This document shows, piece by piece, positions 1-7,858 of a DNA stretch of 64,000 nucleotides; position 1 is the stretch's first letter; each line of letters begins with the position of its first letter. The notes below the pieces were generated by a model. It was not told where the DNA came from. It did not search any database and was given only the letters and a program-made list of their open reading frames with translations. The stretch is taken from the NCBI RefSeq assembly GCF_943193135.1, contig NZ_CALPCZ010000008.1, positions 20,996 through 84,995 of the forward strand, written 5' to 3'. The position numbers were made by a program, and so were the translations under genes. Origin of the DNA: Odoribacter lunatus. GTDB lineage: Bacteria; Bacteroidota; Bacteroidia; Bacteroidales; Marinifilaceae.

Positions 1-701
1 TTGTTATCATAAATCCCAATAATCCAACTGGTTATCTCTATTCAAAAGAGGAATTGGAAGCCCTTGCGAATATTATAAAAAAATACGATTTATACCTATA
101 TTCGGATGAAGTATACAGACGTTACTGTTATGACGGACTCCAACACTACTCGGTCATGAATCTCGAAGGAATCGAGCAAAACACCATCCTCTTCGACTCC
201 ATGTCCAAAAGATACAGCGAATGCGGCATCCGTGTCGGAGCCCTCATCACCCGCAACAAAGAGATTTTGGCAACAGCCTTGAAATTCGGCATGGCACGCC
301 TGTGTCCTCCGGCATTGGGGCAAATTGCAGCCGAAGCATCATTGGACACCTCCGACGAATACTTCGCCAACGTTCACCGCGAATACGTCGAACGCCGCGA
401 CTTCATGGTAGAAGCACTCAATAAAATTCCCGGAGTCATCTGCCCCGTTCCCAAAGGAGCATTTTACTCCATCGTCAAGCTGCCGGTAGACGACGCCGAC
501 AAATTCTGCAAATGGTTACTGCAGGAATTTGAATACAACCGCCAGACCGTCATGCTCGCCCCCGCCAGCGGCTTTTACCACACACCCGGATTAGGCAAAA
601 ACGAAGTAAGAATAGCATACGTGCTCAAAAGCAGCGAACTAAAGAAAGCCATAGAAACTCTCGCGGTAGCTCTAAAAGAATACCCCGGAAAAACGATATA
701 G
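1..701 (+). CDS. PLP-dependent class I/II aminotransferase, C-terminal part
   Basis: This is the C-terminal 233 residues or so of a fold-type I pyridoxal-phosphate aminotransferase; the 5' end lies outside the window. The open frame runs from base 3 and opens with the family motif NPNNPTG at visible residues 4-10. YSDEVY follows, with its Asp expected to contact the pyridine nitrogen, then SMSKRYS with the Schiff-base lysine at about visible residue 69, and NEVRIAYV near the end with the substrate-carboxylate arginine. All catalytic landmarks of an AspB-like enzyme are present. The amino acid substrate cannot be told from this part. An in-frame TTG at 54 could be miscalled as the start, but the motif upstream of it belongs to the protein. 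Confidence 0.93.
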   Translation, partial: VIINPNNPTGYLYSKEELEALANIIKKYDLYLYSDEVYRRYCYDGLQHYSVMNLEGIEQNTILFDSMSKRYSECGIRVGALITRNKEILATALKFGMARLCPPALGQIAAEASLDTSDEYFANVHREYVERRDFMVEALNKIPGVICPVPKGAFYSIVKLPVDDADKFCKWLLQEFEYNRQTVMLAPASGFYHTPGLGKNEVRIAYVLKSSELKKAIETLAVALKEYPGKTI

Positions 702-711
702 AAAATTTTGT

Positions 712-719
712 TATCTTTG
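712..719 (+). promoter_or_regulatory. Bacteroidota-type -7 box
   Basis: TATCTTTG matches the TAnnTTTG -7 consensus used by the primary sigma factor of Bacteroidota. It lies just after the aminotransferase stop and 18 bases before the acyltransferase ATG, so the acyltransferase may have its own promoter. No clear -33 TTTG box was seen. Confidence 0.5.
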
Positions 720-736
720 CGACAAAATAAAAAGAT

Positions 737-1882
737 ATGACATCGGACTCCGAATTTGACAGTATCAGACCCTATTTAAACAAAGAGGTAGACCAGGCCA
801 TTCAAAAACTAAGCCGGTCCTCCGAATTTTTATCCGTCTTCCAACAATTAACGAAAATGGATAAAAACGTAATTGTAAACGCTCTCTCGCAAATTCACGA
901 CCGCGACAGCTTTCAAAACGACTTCTTCGGGCCGGCCATGGAAGCCATCATCAAAAACACCTCCGACGGAGTAACGGTACAGGGGCTTGAAAACCTCCGG
1001 CCCGACACCTCCTATCTTTTTATATCCAATCACCGGGACATCATCTTAGACTCCGCAATTCTCAATCTCTTATTGAGAAAAAACGGGTTAAAATACACAC
1101 AGGCAGCCATCGGAAGCAACCTCCTCGTCAATGAATGGGTTACCGACTTGGTTAAACTCAACTCCTGCTTCGTCATCGAACGGGACATCCCCGTCCGGGA
1201 AATGATAACAAGTTTTGCCCTGCGTTCCGCATACATCCGCAAAACACTGGGCGAAAAACAAAACTCCATCTGGATTGCACAACGGGAAGGAAGAACCAAA
1301 AACGGCGATGACAAAACCCAGCCGAGCCTTCTCAAAATGTTGAAAATGAGCGGTTCAAAAGACTTCGTTGAAAACCTGCGGCAACTGCGCATCGTACCCG
1401 TCTCCATCTCCTATGAATGGGAACCGTGTGACGACCTGAAAACTAACGAACTATACACCCGGACACTCAGCGAGTACACCAAAACTCCCGAAGAAGACAT
1501 GCACAGCATGCAAACCGGCTTGGGAAGCCCCAAAGGCAGAATACATTTTACCATTGACACCCCGATTGATACCGAACTAAGCCAAATTGCCGCGTTACCC
1601 TCCAACGGCGAACGCCTGGAAGCATTGGCACGCTTAATCGACACCAAAATACACCGGAACTTCAAACTTTGGCCAAACAACTACATCGCCTACGATTTGG
1701 CGCACTCCGGCAATAAATTTTCCCACCTGTACAACGACCAGGAAAAAGAACACTTCATCCAGGTTATGACCCAAAAAATCGACCGGATAGAAGGAAACCG
1801 CTCCCTGCTCAACAACATCTTTCTGGAAATTTACGCAAATCCCGTAAAAAATTGTACAAATACGGAAACGCCTGCTAAATAA
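737..1882 (+). CDS. Glycerol-3-phosphate/acylglycerol-3-phosphate acyltransferase family protein
   Basis: A 381-residue protein of the PlsB/PlsC acyltransferase superfamily, expected at the inner face of the cytoplasmic membrane in phospholipid synthesis. The catalytic block reads NHRDIILD with the His at residue 99. The spacing from His to the last Asp is five residues rather than the usual four. A second block, REGRTKNGDD near residue 185, is the phosphate-binding EGR motif. The protein is longer than a typical PlsC (about 240 residues) and carries a helical N-terminal extension of about 75 residues. No obvious membrane segment is seen. A related acyl transfer reaction cannot be excluded. 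Confidence 0.8.
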   Translation: MTSDSEFDSIRPYLNKEVDQAIQKLSRSSEFLSVFQQLTKMDKNVIVNALSQIHDRDSFQNDFFGPAMEAIIKNTSDGVTVQGLENLRPDTSYLFISNHRDIILDSAILNLLLRKNGLKYTQAAIGSNLLVNEWVTDLVKLNSCFVIERDIPVREMITSFALRSAYIRKTLGEKQNSIWIAQREGRTKNGDDKTQPSLLKMLKMSGSKDFVENLRQLRIVPVSISYEWEPCDDLKTNELYTRTLSEYTKTPEEDMHSMQTGLGSPKGRIHFTIDTPIDTELSQIAALPSNGERLEALARLIDTKIHRNFKLWPNNYIAYDLAHSGNKFSHLYNDQEKEHFIQVMTQKIDRIEGNRSLLNNIFLEIYANPVKNCTNTETPAK

Positions 1883-1927
1883 AGGCGACGAATATTAATA
1901 TTTATTTAAAAGTATACAATTCGCCAC

Positions 1928-2107
1928 ATGAAAACCGCAAAACTACTTATCATGCTCTCCGCATTTCTTATCATGATATCCTGCGTCTTCACCCTCATGG
2001 CCACAACCGACAGGACAGGAGTCTATCTGAACGTAGGAGCCATGTTTGCATTAGTCATTGCCATTTCTGTCATGAACTTCAAAAACAATCCGGAAAAACG
2101 GCAATAA
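1928..2107 (+). CDS. Small two-helix membrane protein, 59 aa
   Basis: A 59-residue open frame starts with ATG and ends two bases before the next ATG. It begins MKTAKLLIMLSAFLIMI and holds two hydrophobic stretches, at about residues 5-24 and 36-50, joined by a short polar loop (TTDRTG), with a charged tail NNPEKRQ. This fits a small inner-membrane hairpin protein. The tight spacing to the following gene suggests co-transcription. No family is recognised and no function is proposed. Confidence 0.6.
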   Translation: MKTAKLLIMLSAFLIMISCVFTLMATTDRTGVYLNVGAMFALVIAISVMNFKNNPEKRQ

Positions 2108-2109
2108 CC

Positions 2110-2358
2110 ATGTACAAAGTCAAACGTACCATTTACCTGGAAAACCAATCCATCGACGTCTGGTTCGGGCTGGTCAGTAAAACCAAAAACGGGAAAAACG
2201 GCAAATACACCGTCTACTTACTCACCGACGATCCCCGCAACCCCTTCAACCACGCCGAACCCATCCTAAGCGGCATCACATCCAAAGACACCGCCATAAA
2301 AAAAGGCATCGAATACGCCAAAAACCTGTTTCGCAACATACTAAACAACCAACAATAA
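2110..2358 (+). CDS. Conserved hypothetical protein, 82 aa
   Basis: A small soluble protein of 82 residues lying between the 59-aa membrane protein (2 bases upstream) and gltX (16 bases downstream), so probably part of one transcript. Its first half alternates hydrophobic and polar residues as in beta strands (IYLENQSIDVWFGLV, KYTVYLLTDDP) and its last 25 residues look helical. No catalytic motif or signal peptide is seen. C-ending codon use matches gltX, which supports its being a genuine gene. Function unknown. Confidence 0.65.
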   Translation: MYKVKRTIYLENQSIDVWFGLVSKTKNGKNGKYTVYLLTDDPRNPFNHAEPILSGITSKDTAIKKGIEYAKNLFRNILNNQQ

Positions 2359-2374
2359 TTCAAAACTCACGATA

Positions 2375-3895
2375 ATGGAAAGAAAAGTCAGAGTAAGATT
2401 CGCTCCCAGCCCCACCGGAGCCCTCCACCTGGGAGGAGTAAGAACCGCCCTTTTTAACTACCTGTTTGCACGCCGCAACCACGGAGACTTCCTCCTGCGC
2501 ATTGAAGACACCGACCAAAACCGCTACGTACCGGGAGCCGAACAATACATCATAGACTCCTTGAAATGGTGCGGACTGAAAGTGGACGAAGGCGTCGGAG
2601 TCGGCGGAGACTGCGGTCCTTACCGCCAAAGCGAAAGAAAAGAACTGTACAGACAATACGCCCTGCAATTGGTTGAATCCGGTCATGCCTACTACTCCTT
2701 CGACACCTCCGAAGAGCTCGACCAGCAAAGAAAAAATTGCGAAAGCCGCGGGGAAACCTTTATATACAACGCACAAAGCCGGCCGGGACTGAAAAACTCG
2801 CTCAACATGTCCCCGCAGGAAACCAAACAGCTCCTCGAATCAGGCTCTTCCTACGTCATCCGCTTCAAAATGCCCGACCGGGAAGAACTCACCCTGAAAG
2901 ACATCATCCGCGGAGAAGTACACTTCAATACGGCCATCCTCGACGACAAAGTACTGTTCAAATCCGACGGCATGCCCACCTACCACCTCGCAAACATCGT
3001 AGACGACCACCTGATGAAAATCACCCACGTCATCCGCGGGGAAGAATGGCTTCCGTCCTTACCGTTACACGTACTTCTTTACAGAGCGTTCGGCTGGGAA
3101 GACACCATGCCGCAGTTCGCACACCTCCCGCTGATACTCAAACCCGTCGGAAACGGCAAACTAAGCAAACGGGACGGCAACAAAATGGGATTCCCCGTAT
3201 TCCCCATGGAATTCACCGACCCCGAAACCGGTGAAAAATGGCACGGATACAAAGAAGACGGCTACTTCCCCGAAGCCTTCATCAACATGCTCGCCCTCCT
3301 CGGCTGGAACGACGGCACCGACAAAGAAATTTTCACCATCGATGAACTGTGCGAAGCCTTTTCACTCGAACGGGTACACAAAGCCGGTTCCCGCTTCGAC
3401 CCCGAAAAAGCCAAATGGTTCAACCACAAATACCTCATTGCCAAACCCGATGCCGAAATCGCCGACTTGCTCGCCGAAATCCTTCACGCAAACGGGCTGC
3501 AATGTGAAAAAGCCAAATTGGAAAAAATCTGCGGCCTCATGAAAGAACGCGCCAACTTCGTCAGCGACATCTACAATGACAGCCTCTTCTTCTTTCAGAC
3601 ACCCGAAACCTACGTCGAGAAAGACGTCAAAAAATACTGGAAAGAAGAATCCGTGCCTGTCATGAAAGAACTCTACCGCATTCTAAGCGAAATCGACGAC
3701 TACTCTTTCAGCAACACCGACAAAATCATATCCGGCTGGATAGACGCAAACGAACTCGGATTCGGCAAAGTCATGAACCCCTTCCGGGTTGCCATCGTCG
3801 GAGCCGCCAAAGGTCCCCACATGTACAACATCATCGAAATACTCGGAAAAGAGGAAACCTTAAAACGGTTGGACAAAGCCATCAAAACACTTTAA
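2375..3895 (+). CDS. gltX: Glutamyl-tRNA synthetase
   Basis: A 506-residue class I aminoacyl-tRNA synthetase that charges tRNA-Glu in the cytoplasm. The N-terminal nucleotide-binding motif appears as PSPTGALHLGGVRTALFNY (HIGH-like, residues 11-29) and the KMSKS loop as GKLSKRDGNKMG near residue 262. GEEWLPSLPLH, typical of GlxRS, precedes it. The length fits bacterial GltX, and the C-terminal helical anticodon-binding domain is complete. Only one GlxRS is in the window, so a non-discriminating role cannot be judged. A hairpin terminator follows about 90 bases downstream. Confidence 0.97.
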   Translation: MERKVRVRFAPSPTGALHLGGVRTALFNYLFARRNHGDFLLRIEDTDQNRYVPGAEQYIIDSLKWCGLKVDEGVGVGGDCGPYRQSERKELYRQYALQLVESGHAYYSFDTSEELDQQRKNCESRGETFIYNAQSRPGLKNSLNMSPQETKQLLESGSSYVIRFKMPDREELTLKDIIRGEVHFNTAILDDKVLFKSDGMPTYHLANIVDDHLMKITHVIRGEEWLPSLPLHVLLYRAFGWEDTMPQFAHLPLILKPVGNGKLSKRDGNKMGFPVFPMEFTDPETGEKWHGYKEDGYFPEAFINMLALLGWNDGTDKEIFTIDELCEAFSLERVHKAGSRFDPEKAKWFNHKYLIAKPDAEIADLLAEILHANGLQCEKAKLEKICGLMKERANFVSDIYNDSLFFFQTPETYVEKDVKKYWKEESVPVMKELYRILSEIDDYSFSNTDKIISGWIDANELGFGKVMNPFRVAIVGAAKGPHMYNIIEILGKEETLKRLDKAIKTL

Positions 3896-3981
3896 AACGC
3901 CTCGCATTTTAACTTTTTAAAGCTAAATGGATTATCCAGCAACATCAAATGTATTTCTTTAGAGATAATTTGATACAAAAA

Positions 3982-4010
3982 TTCCCGGTCGAAATCATTT
4001 CAACCGGGAA
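3982..4010. terminator. Hairpin between convergent genes
   Basis: An 8-bp perfect inverted repeat, ttcccggt (3982-3989) and accgggaa (4003-4010), encloses a further gaaat/atttc pairing. It lies between gltX and the convergent small gene at 4035 and probably acts as a terminator for one or both. No long T-run follows on the plus strand. Confidence 0.55.
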
Positions 4011-4034
4011 ACTTTTAGTACGTCAGCTTCACTT

Positions 4035-4289
4035 TTAAAGAGAATCCGCTGCTCTACGTATCCGTTCTGAAAGATCAACTAAAGCCCCTTTTAAAACCTC
4101 CGTTTCTTCCATAGTGAAACTTGTCGGTTTTCCATTTCCATCCACCCCGTCCATTTTATGGTATAACCAGGAGCTTGACTTTCCGAAATAAGTCCTAGCC
4201 AAATCCGCCCATGAAATTGCCACTAACAAATCCGCCAGTTGTTTTTTCATAGAGACTCCCTCTTTTGTTTGATTCATTATTATTTCCAT
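4035..4289 (-). CDS. DUF5053-like small protein
   Basis: Up to 84 residues. The core ISWADLARTYFGKSSSWLYHK, followed by a GNGKPTSFTMEE stretch and an RIRRAADSL tail, resembles the DUF5053 family of Bacteroidota as I remember it. The pattern (short helix, ADLARTYFGKS turn, helix) looks like a helix-turn-helix, which is inference. Three starts are possible: Met1, Met5, and Met14 at 4250. Met14 has a purine-rich agagggag upstream and may be the real one. It follows a 49-aa gene by 7 bases, and both sit behind a promoter with paired octamers, so an autoregulatory DNA-binding role is possible. Confidence 0.6.
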   Translation of the reverse strand: MEIIMNQTKEGVSMKKQLADLLVAISWADLARTYFGKSSSWLYHKMDGVDGNGKPTSFTMEETEVLKGALVDLSERIRRAADSL

Positions 4290-4296
4290 ATACTAT

Positions 4297-4446
4297 TTAT
4301 TTTTCATCTTCACAATCTAGTAACTCATTGAATAATCTTTCAATATACCAAAGTATTTCCGGATATCCGTCAGGATATGATTTTTTATAATTCCGAATAG
4401 CCATAATCAGGTCATACTCTTCTTCTGTCAATGTTGCAGTTTTCAT
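4297..4446 (-). CDS. Small acidic protein, 49 aa
   Basis: A 49-residue frame, MKTATLTEEEYDLIMAIRNY..., ends in a strongly acidic tail (NELLDCEDEK). It reads as two short amphipathic helices with no signal peptide. It lies 7 bases upstream of the first possible start of the DUF5053-like gene and 22 bases downstream of a good -7 box. The two genes almost certainly form one transcript. No family recognised; a small partner or regulator of the downstream protein is only a guess. Confidence 0.5.
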   Translation of the reverse strand: MKTATLTEEEYDLIMAIRNYKKSYPDGYPEILWYIERLFNELLDCEDEK

Positions 4447-4461
4447 ATCATATCCTTTTAG

Positions 4462-4480
4462 TATAGTACAAATATAGTAC
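4462..4480 (-). promoter_or_regulatory. -7 box with overlapping paired octamers (operator-like)
   Basis: On the minus strand TATATTTG (plus 4469-4476) matches the TAnnTTTG box. It is overlapped by two identical octamers, tatagtac on the plus strand at 4462-4469 and 4473-4480. They are 11 bases apart, about one helical turn. This arrangement suits a dimeric repressor blocking the promoter of the two small genes downstream. Confidence 0.45.
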
Positions 4481-4551
4481 GATTTCTCGTATTGTACAGT
4501 TTCCCAGTATAAAAATTTACATCCATAACAAGATTCCTTCCCGGCATGCGC

Positions 4552-5184
4552 TTACCCCAACGTCAGGCACTGCGAATTGGAAGCATTCTTCCCATCCTTA
4601 GACACTACAAAAACATAGATACAAAGGGAATCCGCATTCCACCCCTGCGGCAAGGCAACCGTCGCTGCCTCCGTATCCTTACGCTCATTCAACGCAAAAA
4701 GCTTTAACCGCTGCATCGTCGTCTCCAGCACCGCTGCATAGAGACAATCATCATCCGCGGCATGCCGCATAAACTCCTCCGCCTCATGCGTAAAAGTCAA
4801 TTGGCTTCCCGCCTCATTGACAGAAACCTGCATTCCCGGCAAACGGCGGTTACCGGCAGACACAACCACCCGGTCGTAATCGACCGTTACCTCCAGCGTA
4901 TCGCTTACATCGATAGCCTGCTGGTTCAGCTTAACAAACAAATTGTCCGGCGTATAATTCACCGGCCGGCTGGGAAAACCTATGCCGAGCACCGAATCAT
5001 ACACACTGCACAACTCCACCGCCTTCTTCATTCGGAGGCGTTGTTTCCGCTGCGCAAGCGTACGGGGGTTAAACACTTGGGTTACTTTCTCTTTAACAAT
5101 ATTCGTACCCTTCGTCCGACACGTAGTCAGATTCCCGAAGGACTTTGACAGCTTACTAAAAGCCGTCGATGTAAAAATCGCCAT
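4552..5184 (-). CDS. DUF6266-like protein, second of a tandem pair
   Basis: A 210-residue protein starting MAIFTSTAFSKLSKSFGNL, with QVFNPRTLAQRKQRLRMKKA at about residues 36-55. That pattern (short Gly-containing N-terminus, then a P-x-T-x-A-Q-R helix, then a beta-rich C-terminal half) is what I associate with DUF6266, a Bacteroidota family of unknown function. The C-terminal half contains strands like those in its neighbour (YDRVVVSAGNRR, SLCIYVFVVSKDG). It starts 4 bases after the upstream paralogue ends. No signal peptide. Family call from memory; function unknown. Confidence 0.6.
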   Translation of the reverse strand: MAIFTSTAFSKLSKSFGNLTTCRTKGTNIVKEKVTQVFNPRTLAQRKQRLRMKKAVELCSVYDSVLGIGFPSRPVNYTPDNLFVKLNQQAIDVSDTLEVTVDYDRVVVSAGNRRLPGMQVSVNEAGSQLTFTHEAEEFMRHAADDDCLYAAVLETTMQRLKLFALNERKDTEAATVALPQGWNADSLCIYVFVVSKDGKNASNSQCLTLG

Positions 5185-5188
5185 AGTA

Positions 5189-5833
5189 TTATAATTTTGG
5201 CGTTAAACAAAAATGTCTGCTCACTGAAAACTCCTCACCTGTTTCCGAGCAAACATAGCAAAACAGGTGGGAAAACTCTGCCAATTCCGGGGGAAGGCGA
5301 ATCCTCACCCGTCCGTGCCTCCTCCTGCAATCCCCAATATCTAAAATCTTAACGGTAAACACATCCTCCCGCTTCATCAACACCACCTTTATCCGGTCAT
5401 CTTCACTCATTCCGGGATAATACACCCCGCAATCCCACCTCATCTCCCACATCCCTTCTTCATTCAGGTGCACCTCTAGCTCCGGCGGCAGCAAAAGCCG
5501 ACCGTTGGTTAACCTCAACTTCCCGAAATCGCCAATCATCCCCTCCTCCGTAAAAACCGACACATTCACCCGCACAAACTCATTATATCCGGTCATTCGC
5601 CGTCCCCTCATCATCCCGCACCAACTCTTATCCATCTCCACAGCCCGCATCGCCCGCCACAAAAACGACACGGCAGACATCCGCACCTGCTGAGCCCGCT
5701 GCCCCGCCGAAAACATCCCCTTCTTCCTCTCCCCCTTCCTCCGAACCACCGTTTGTCCACCAAGTTGATAAACAACAAAATCACCAAGTCCCCCCTTAGC
5801 TCCTTTCATGTATCCGTCTTTTATTATAGCCAT
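5189..5833 (-). CDS. DUF6266-like protein, first of a tandem pair
   Basis: A 214-residue protein, MAIIKDGYMKGAKGGLGDFV followed by VYQLGGQTVVRRKGERK, with a Q-R-A-Q-Q helix at about residues 44-50 and a beta-rich C-terminal half ending in HLFCYVCSETGEEFSVS. It aligns by eye with the next gene in both the N-terminal pattern and the last strands, so the two are diverged paralogues. The start is set by a perfect ten-base Shine-Dalgarno, unusual for this phylum. Arg/Gly-rich composition and strongly C-rich plus-strand sequence set it off from the AT-rich flank upstream. Function unknown. Confidence 0.6.
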   Translation of the reverse strand: MAIIKDGYMKGAKGGLGDFVVYQLGGQTVVRRKGERKKGMFSAGQRAQQVRMSAVSFLWRAMRAVEMDKSWCGMMRGRRMTGYNEFVRVNVSVFTEEGMIGDFGKLRLTNGRLLLPPELEVHLNEEGMWEMRWDCGVYYPGMSEDDRIKVVLMKREDVFTVKILDIGDCRRRHGRVRIRLPPELAEFSHLFCYVCSETGEEFSVSRHFCLTPKL

Positions 5834-5836
5834 ATC

Positions 5837-5846
5837 ATCACCTCCT
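5837..5846 (-). promoter_or_regulatory. Perfect extended Shine-Dalgarno sequence
   Basis: The minus strand reads AGGAGGTGAT, the full complement of the 3' end of bacterial 16S rRNA, 3 bases before the ATG of the first DUF6266-like gene. Such strong sites are rare in Bacteroidota, where most genes lack a usable Shine-Dalgarno. The spacing is shorter than the optimum. Confidence 0.6.
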
Positions 5847-6135
5847 GTTTAAGTAGTTTCAATATTATCATCTTTACATCTATTAACTCATTGTTTAATT
5901 CTATTATATTTATATACGATAATACTATTAATAAGAATAGCATATTATATATAAACTTTAGTTAATTTGATGCAAATGTATAATAAAAACGAACACTCGG
6001 CAAAATCTTTCCCGATATTTTTAACAAACTATTGTAGCGCATTGAATATAAATATAATACAAAGACGCCAGCCACCATAAAATAGCTCATGGCACCCCAA
6101 TTCATGTCGAAAAAAATGACGTCAAGACAACTTTC

Positions 6136-6363
6136 TTATTTATGAATAGAAAAATTATTACGATTAGCACTAACAACTCTTCCGTGTTCGGCATCATAAG
6201 CGCCATCAATTGCTTTCTCAACCTTCTTTATTTCTTCTCTGATTTCCCCTTCCAAGACTTCCCTCTACATTTGTCCGACGGCACCCTCATGAGCGTTTGG
6301 AAAATGCTGGAATTTTAATAAATTTGCTCCGTTGTTAACAGAGTGTAACAACAGACATGTTGA
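6136..6363 (-). pseudogene. Possible decayed gene fragment with internal TAG
   Basis: The minus strand is open from 6363 to 6136 except for one TAG at 6265-6267. The part after the TAG reads REVLEGEIREEIKKVEKAI and continues through DGAYDAEHGRVVSANR; the part before it reads NGANLLKFQHFPNAHEGAVG. Both look protein-like while the surrounding 700 bases hold no gene. TAG can arise from a Trp codon by one change. No start codon or family is recognised, so chance remains possible. The stretch 5850-6135 on its left is AT-rich with nothing I can identify. Confidence 0.3.
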
Positions 6364-6391
6364 TTATTAAATAAGCGTTTAGTTCTATCCT

Positions 6392-6567
6392 GTAACTGAA
6401 ATCTCGACAATTTCAACACACAAGGATAAACGGTACAAACGCTCATGCTTGCCATATATACCTCATGGTCATATATTCCGGCCGGCGTGGGGTGTCGTTT
6501 TATCTGTGTGTAGGAAGTCGAGATCCTCAGTTACGATAAATCTAACAGGTCCCACGCTTTCTTTTTT
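6392..6567 (+). promoter_or_regulatory. Structured leader with two mutually exclusive stems and a T-run
   Basis: Upstream of the first WG lipoprotein, gtaactgaaatctcgac (6392-6408) is nearly the reverse complement of 6517-6534 (gtcgagatcctcagttac). A second pair, gcgtggg (6485-6491) and cccacgc (6551-6557), is followed at once by tttctttttt. The two pairings cross, so only one can form at a time: the layout of an attenuator or riboswitch, with the T-run 42 bases before the ATG. The long loop of the second stem weakens the case. No known riboswitch class was recognised. Confidence 0.35.
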
Positions 6568-6608
6568 ACAAACCCACCTTCCGGGAACTGAGGTGCAAAC
6601 AAATTTAT

Positions 6609-7775
6609 ATGAAAAGAATCAAGTATTGTTTTCGCCTCCTCTTAGGTTATTGCATACTACTCACGGCCTGTACTCACCCTAACGACTTTAAAATCACAAA
6701 AGAATTTGCGGATGCCTTAAAACAATATAACTATGCCTATAACTTCTCGGAAGGATTAGCTGCTGTTGAAGCTGGTGAAAAATGGGGATTCATCGATAAA
6801 ACGGGCAAACAAGTTATTCTATGTCAATATGATATCGCCTATAATTTCTCTGAAAGATTAGCAGAAGTTCTCGTCAAAGGAAAATGGGGATTCATTGACA
6901 AAACAGGAAAACAAGTTATTCCATGTCAATATGACGAAACCTATAATTTCTCGGAAGGATTTGCGCAAGTTCTAATCGAATGGAAATGGGGATTCATTGA
7001 CAAAACAGGAAAACAAATTGTTCCATGTCGATATGATGACGCCTATAACTTCTCGGAAGGATTAGCTGCTGTTGAAGCTGGTGGAAAATGGGGATTTGTT
7101 GATAAAACAGGAAAACAAGTTGTCCCATGCCAATATGATAATGCCTATAACTTCTCGGAAGGATTAGTTGCTGTTCAAGTCAGAGGGGAATGGGGATTCA
7201 TAGACAAAACAGGAAAACAAGTTATTCCATGCATATACGATGACTATATCGCACCTTGGTGGCTATCTCCTCGCTTTTCGGAAGGATTAGCGAAAATTAA
7301 AATTGATGGAAAATATGGATTCATTGATAAAAACGGGAAACAAATTGTTCCATGTCAATATGACAATGCCGATCACTTCTCAGAAGGATTTGCGGCTGTT
7401 CGAGTTGGAAGGAAATGGGGATTCATTGACACAACGGGAAAACAAGTTGTTCCATGCATATATGACGAAACCTGTTGCTTCTCTGAAGGATTAGCGAAAG
7501 TTCTAAGCGAATGGAAATGGGGATTCATTGACAAAACAGGAAAACAAATTGTTCCATGTCGATATGATGACGCCTATAACTTCTCGGAAGGATTAGCTGC
7601 TGTTGAAGCTGGTGGAAAATGGGGATTTGTTGATAAAACAGGAAAACAAGTTATTCTATGTCAATATGATATCGCCTATAATTTCTCTGAAGGATTAGCA
7701 CATGTTCAAATTGGAAAGAAGTGGGGATTTGTTGATAAATATGGCACCAGCACATTCGATTTTAATAAAGAATAA
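6609..7775 (+). CDS. WG-repeat lipoprotein 1
   Basis: A 388-residue predicted lipoprotein. The signal peptide MKRIKYCFRLLLGYCILLTAC ends at lipidated Cys21. After the short linker DFKITKEFADALKQY, ten WG beta-repeats follow (nine full and a shorter last one). Each is about 34 residues with the core KWGFIDKTGKQVIPCxYDxAYNFSEGL written in several variants. WG repeats are known as short beta modules, often in surface or secreted proteins; ligand unknown. The gene contains a 145-bp exact internal duplication. It ends 65 bases before the start of its larger paralogue. It heads a same-strand series of eight genes and is preceded by a possible attenuator. Confidence 0.85.
   Translation: MKRIKYCFRLLLGYCILLTACTHPNDFKITKEFADALKQYNYAYNFSEGLAAVEAGEKWGFIDKTGKQVILCQYDIAYNFSERLAEVLVKGKWGFIDKTGKQVIPCQYDETYNFSEGFAQVLIEWKWGFIDKTGKQIVPCRYDDAYNFSEGLAAVEAGGKWGFVDKTGKQVVPCQYDNAYNFSEGLVAVQVRGEWGFIDKTGKQVIPCIYDDYIAPWWLSPRFSEGLAKIKIDGKYGFIDKNGKQIVPCQYDNADHFSEGFAAVRVGRKWGFIDTTGKQVVPCIYDETCCFSEGLAKVLSEWKWGFIDKTGKQIVPCRYDDAYNFSEGLAAVEAGGKWGFVDKTGKQVILCQYDIAYNFSEGLAHVQIGKKWGFVDKYGTSTFDFNKE
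6977..7652 (+). repeat. 145-bp exact direct repeat inside WG lipoprotein 1
   Basis: Bases 6977-7121 and 7508-7652 are identical, an offset of 531 bases (177 codons). The sequence just after the second copy instead matches the region after the first repeat near 6826. The repeat array therefore looks like a mosaic produced by in-frame recombination or gene conversion among modules. Confidence 0.8.
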
Positions 7776-7797
7776 TAATCATCTAAAATCCAAAAAT

Positions 7798-7858
7798 AGA
7801 AAAACTACCATGAAAAACTCCTTACTGACATTTATTATTATGACAAAAATCAAGAACT
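7798..7858 (+). repeat. 61-bp exact repeat, copy 1 (second copy 12384-12444)
   Basis: Identical to 12384-12444 (offset 4586). It spans the end of the intergenic region and the start of WG lipoprotein 2. Identity then breaks and resumes through 7873-7917, the end of the signal peptide. Because the identity covers non-coding bases, it reflects recent duplication or conversion rather than protein constraint. Confidence 0.85.

Noticed and set aside
6449..6682. 77-codon plus-strand ORF before WG lipoprotein 1
   Set aside because: It overlaps the start of the lipoprotein gene in another frame and covers the structured leader; no protein-like features.
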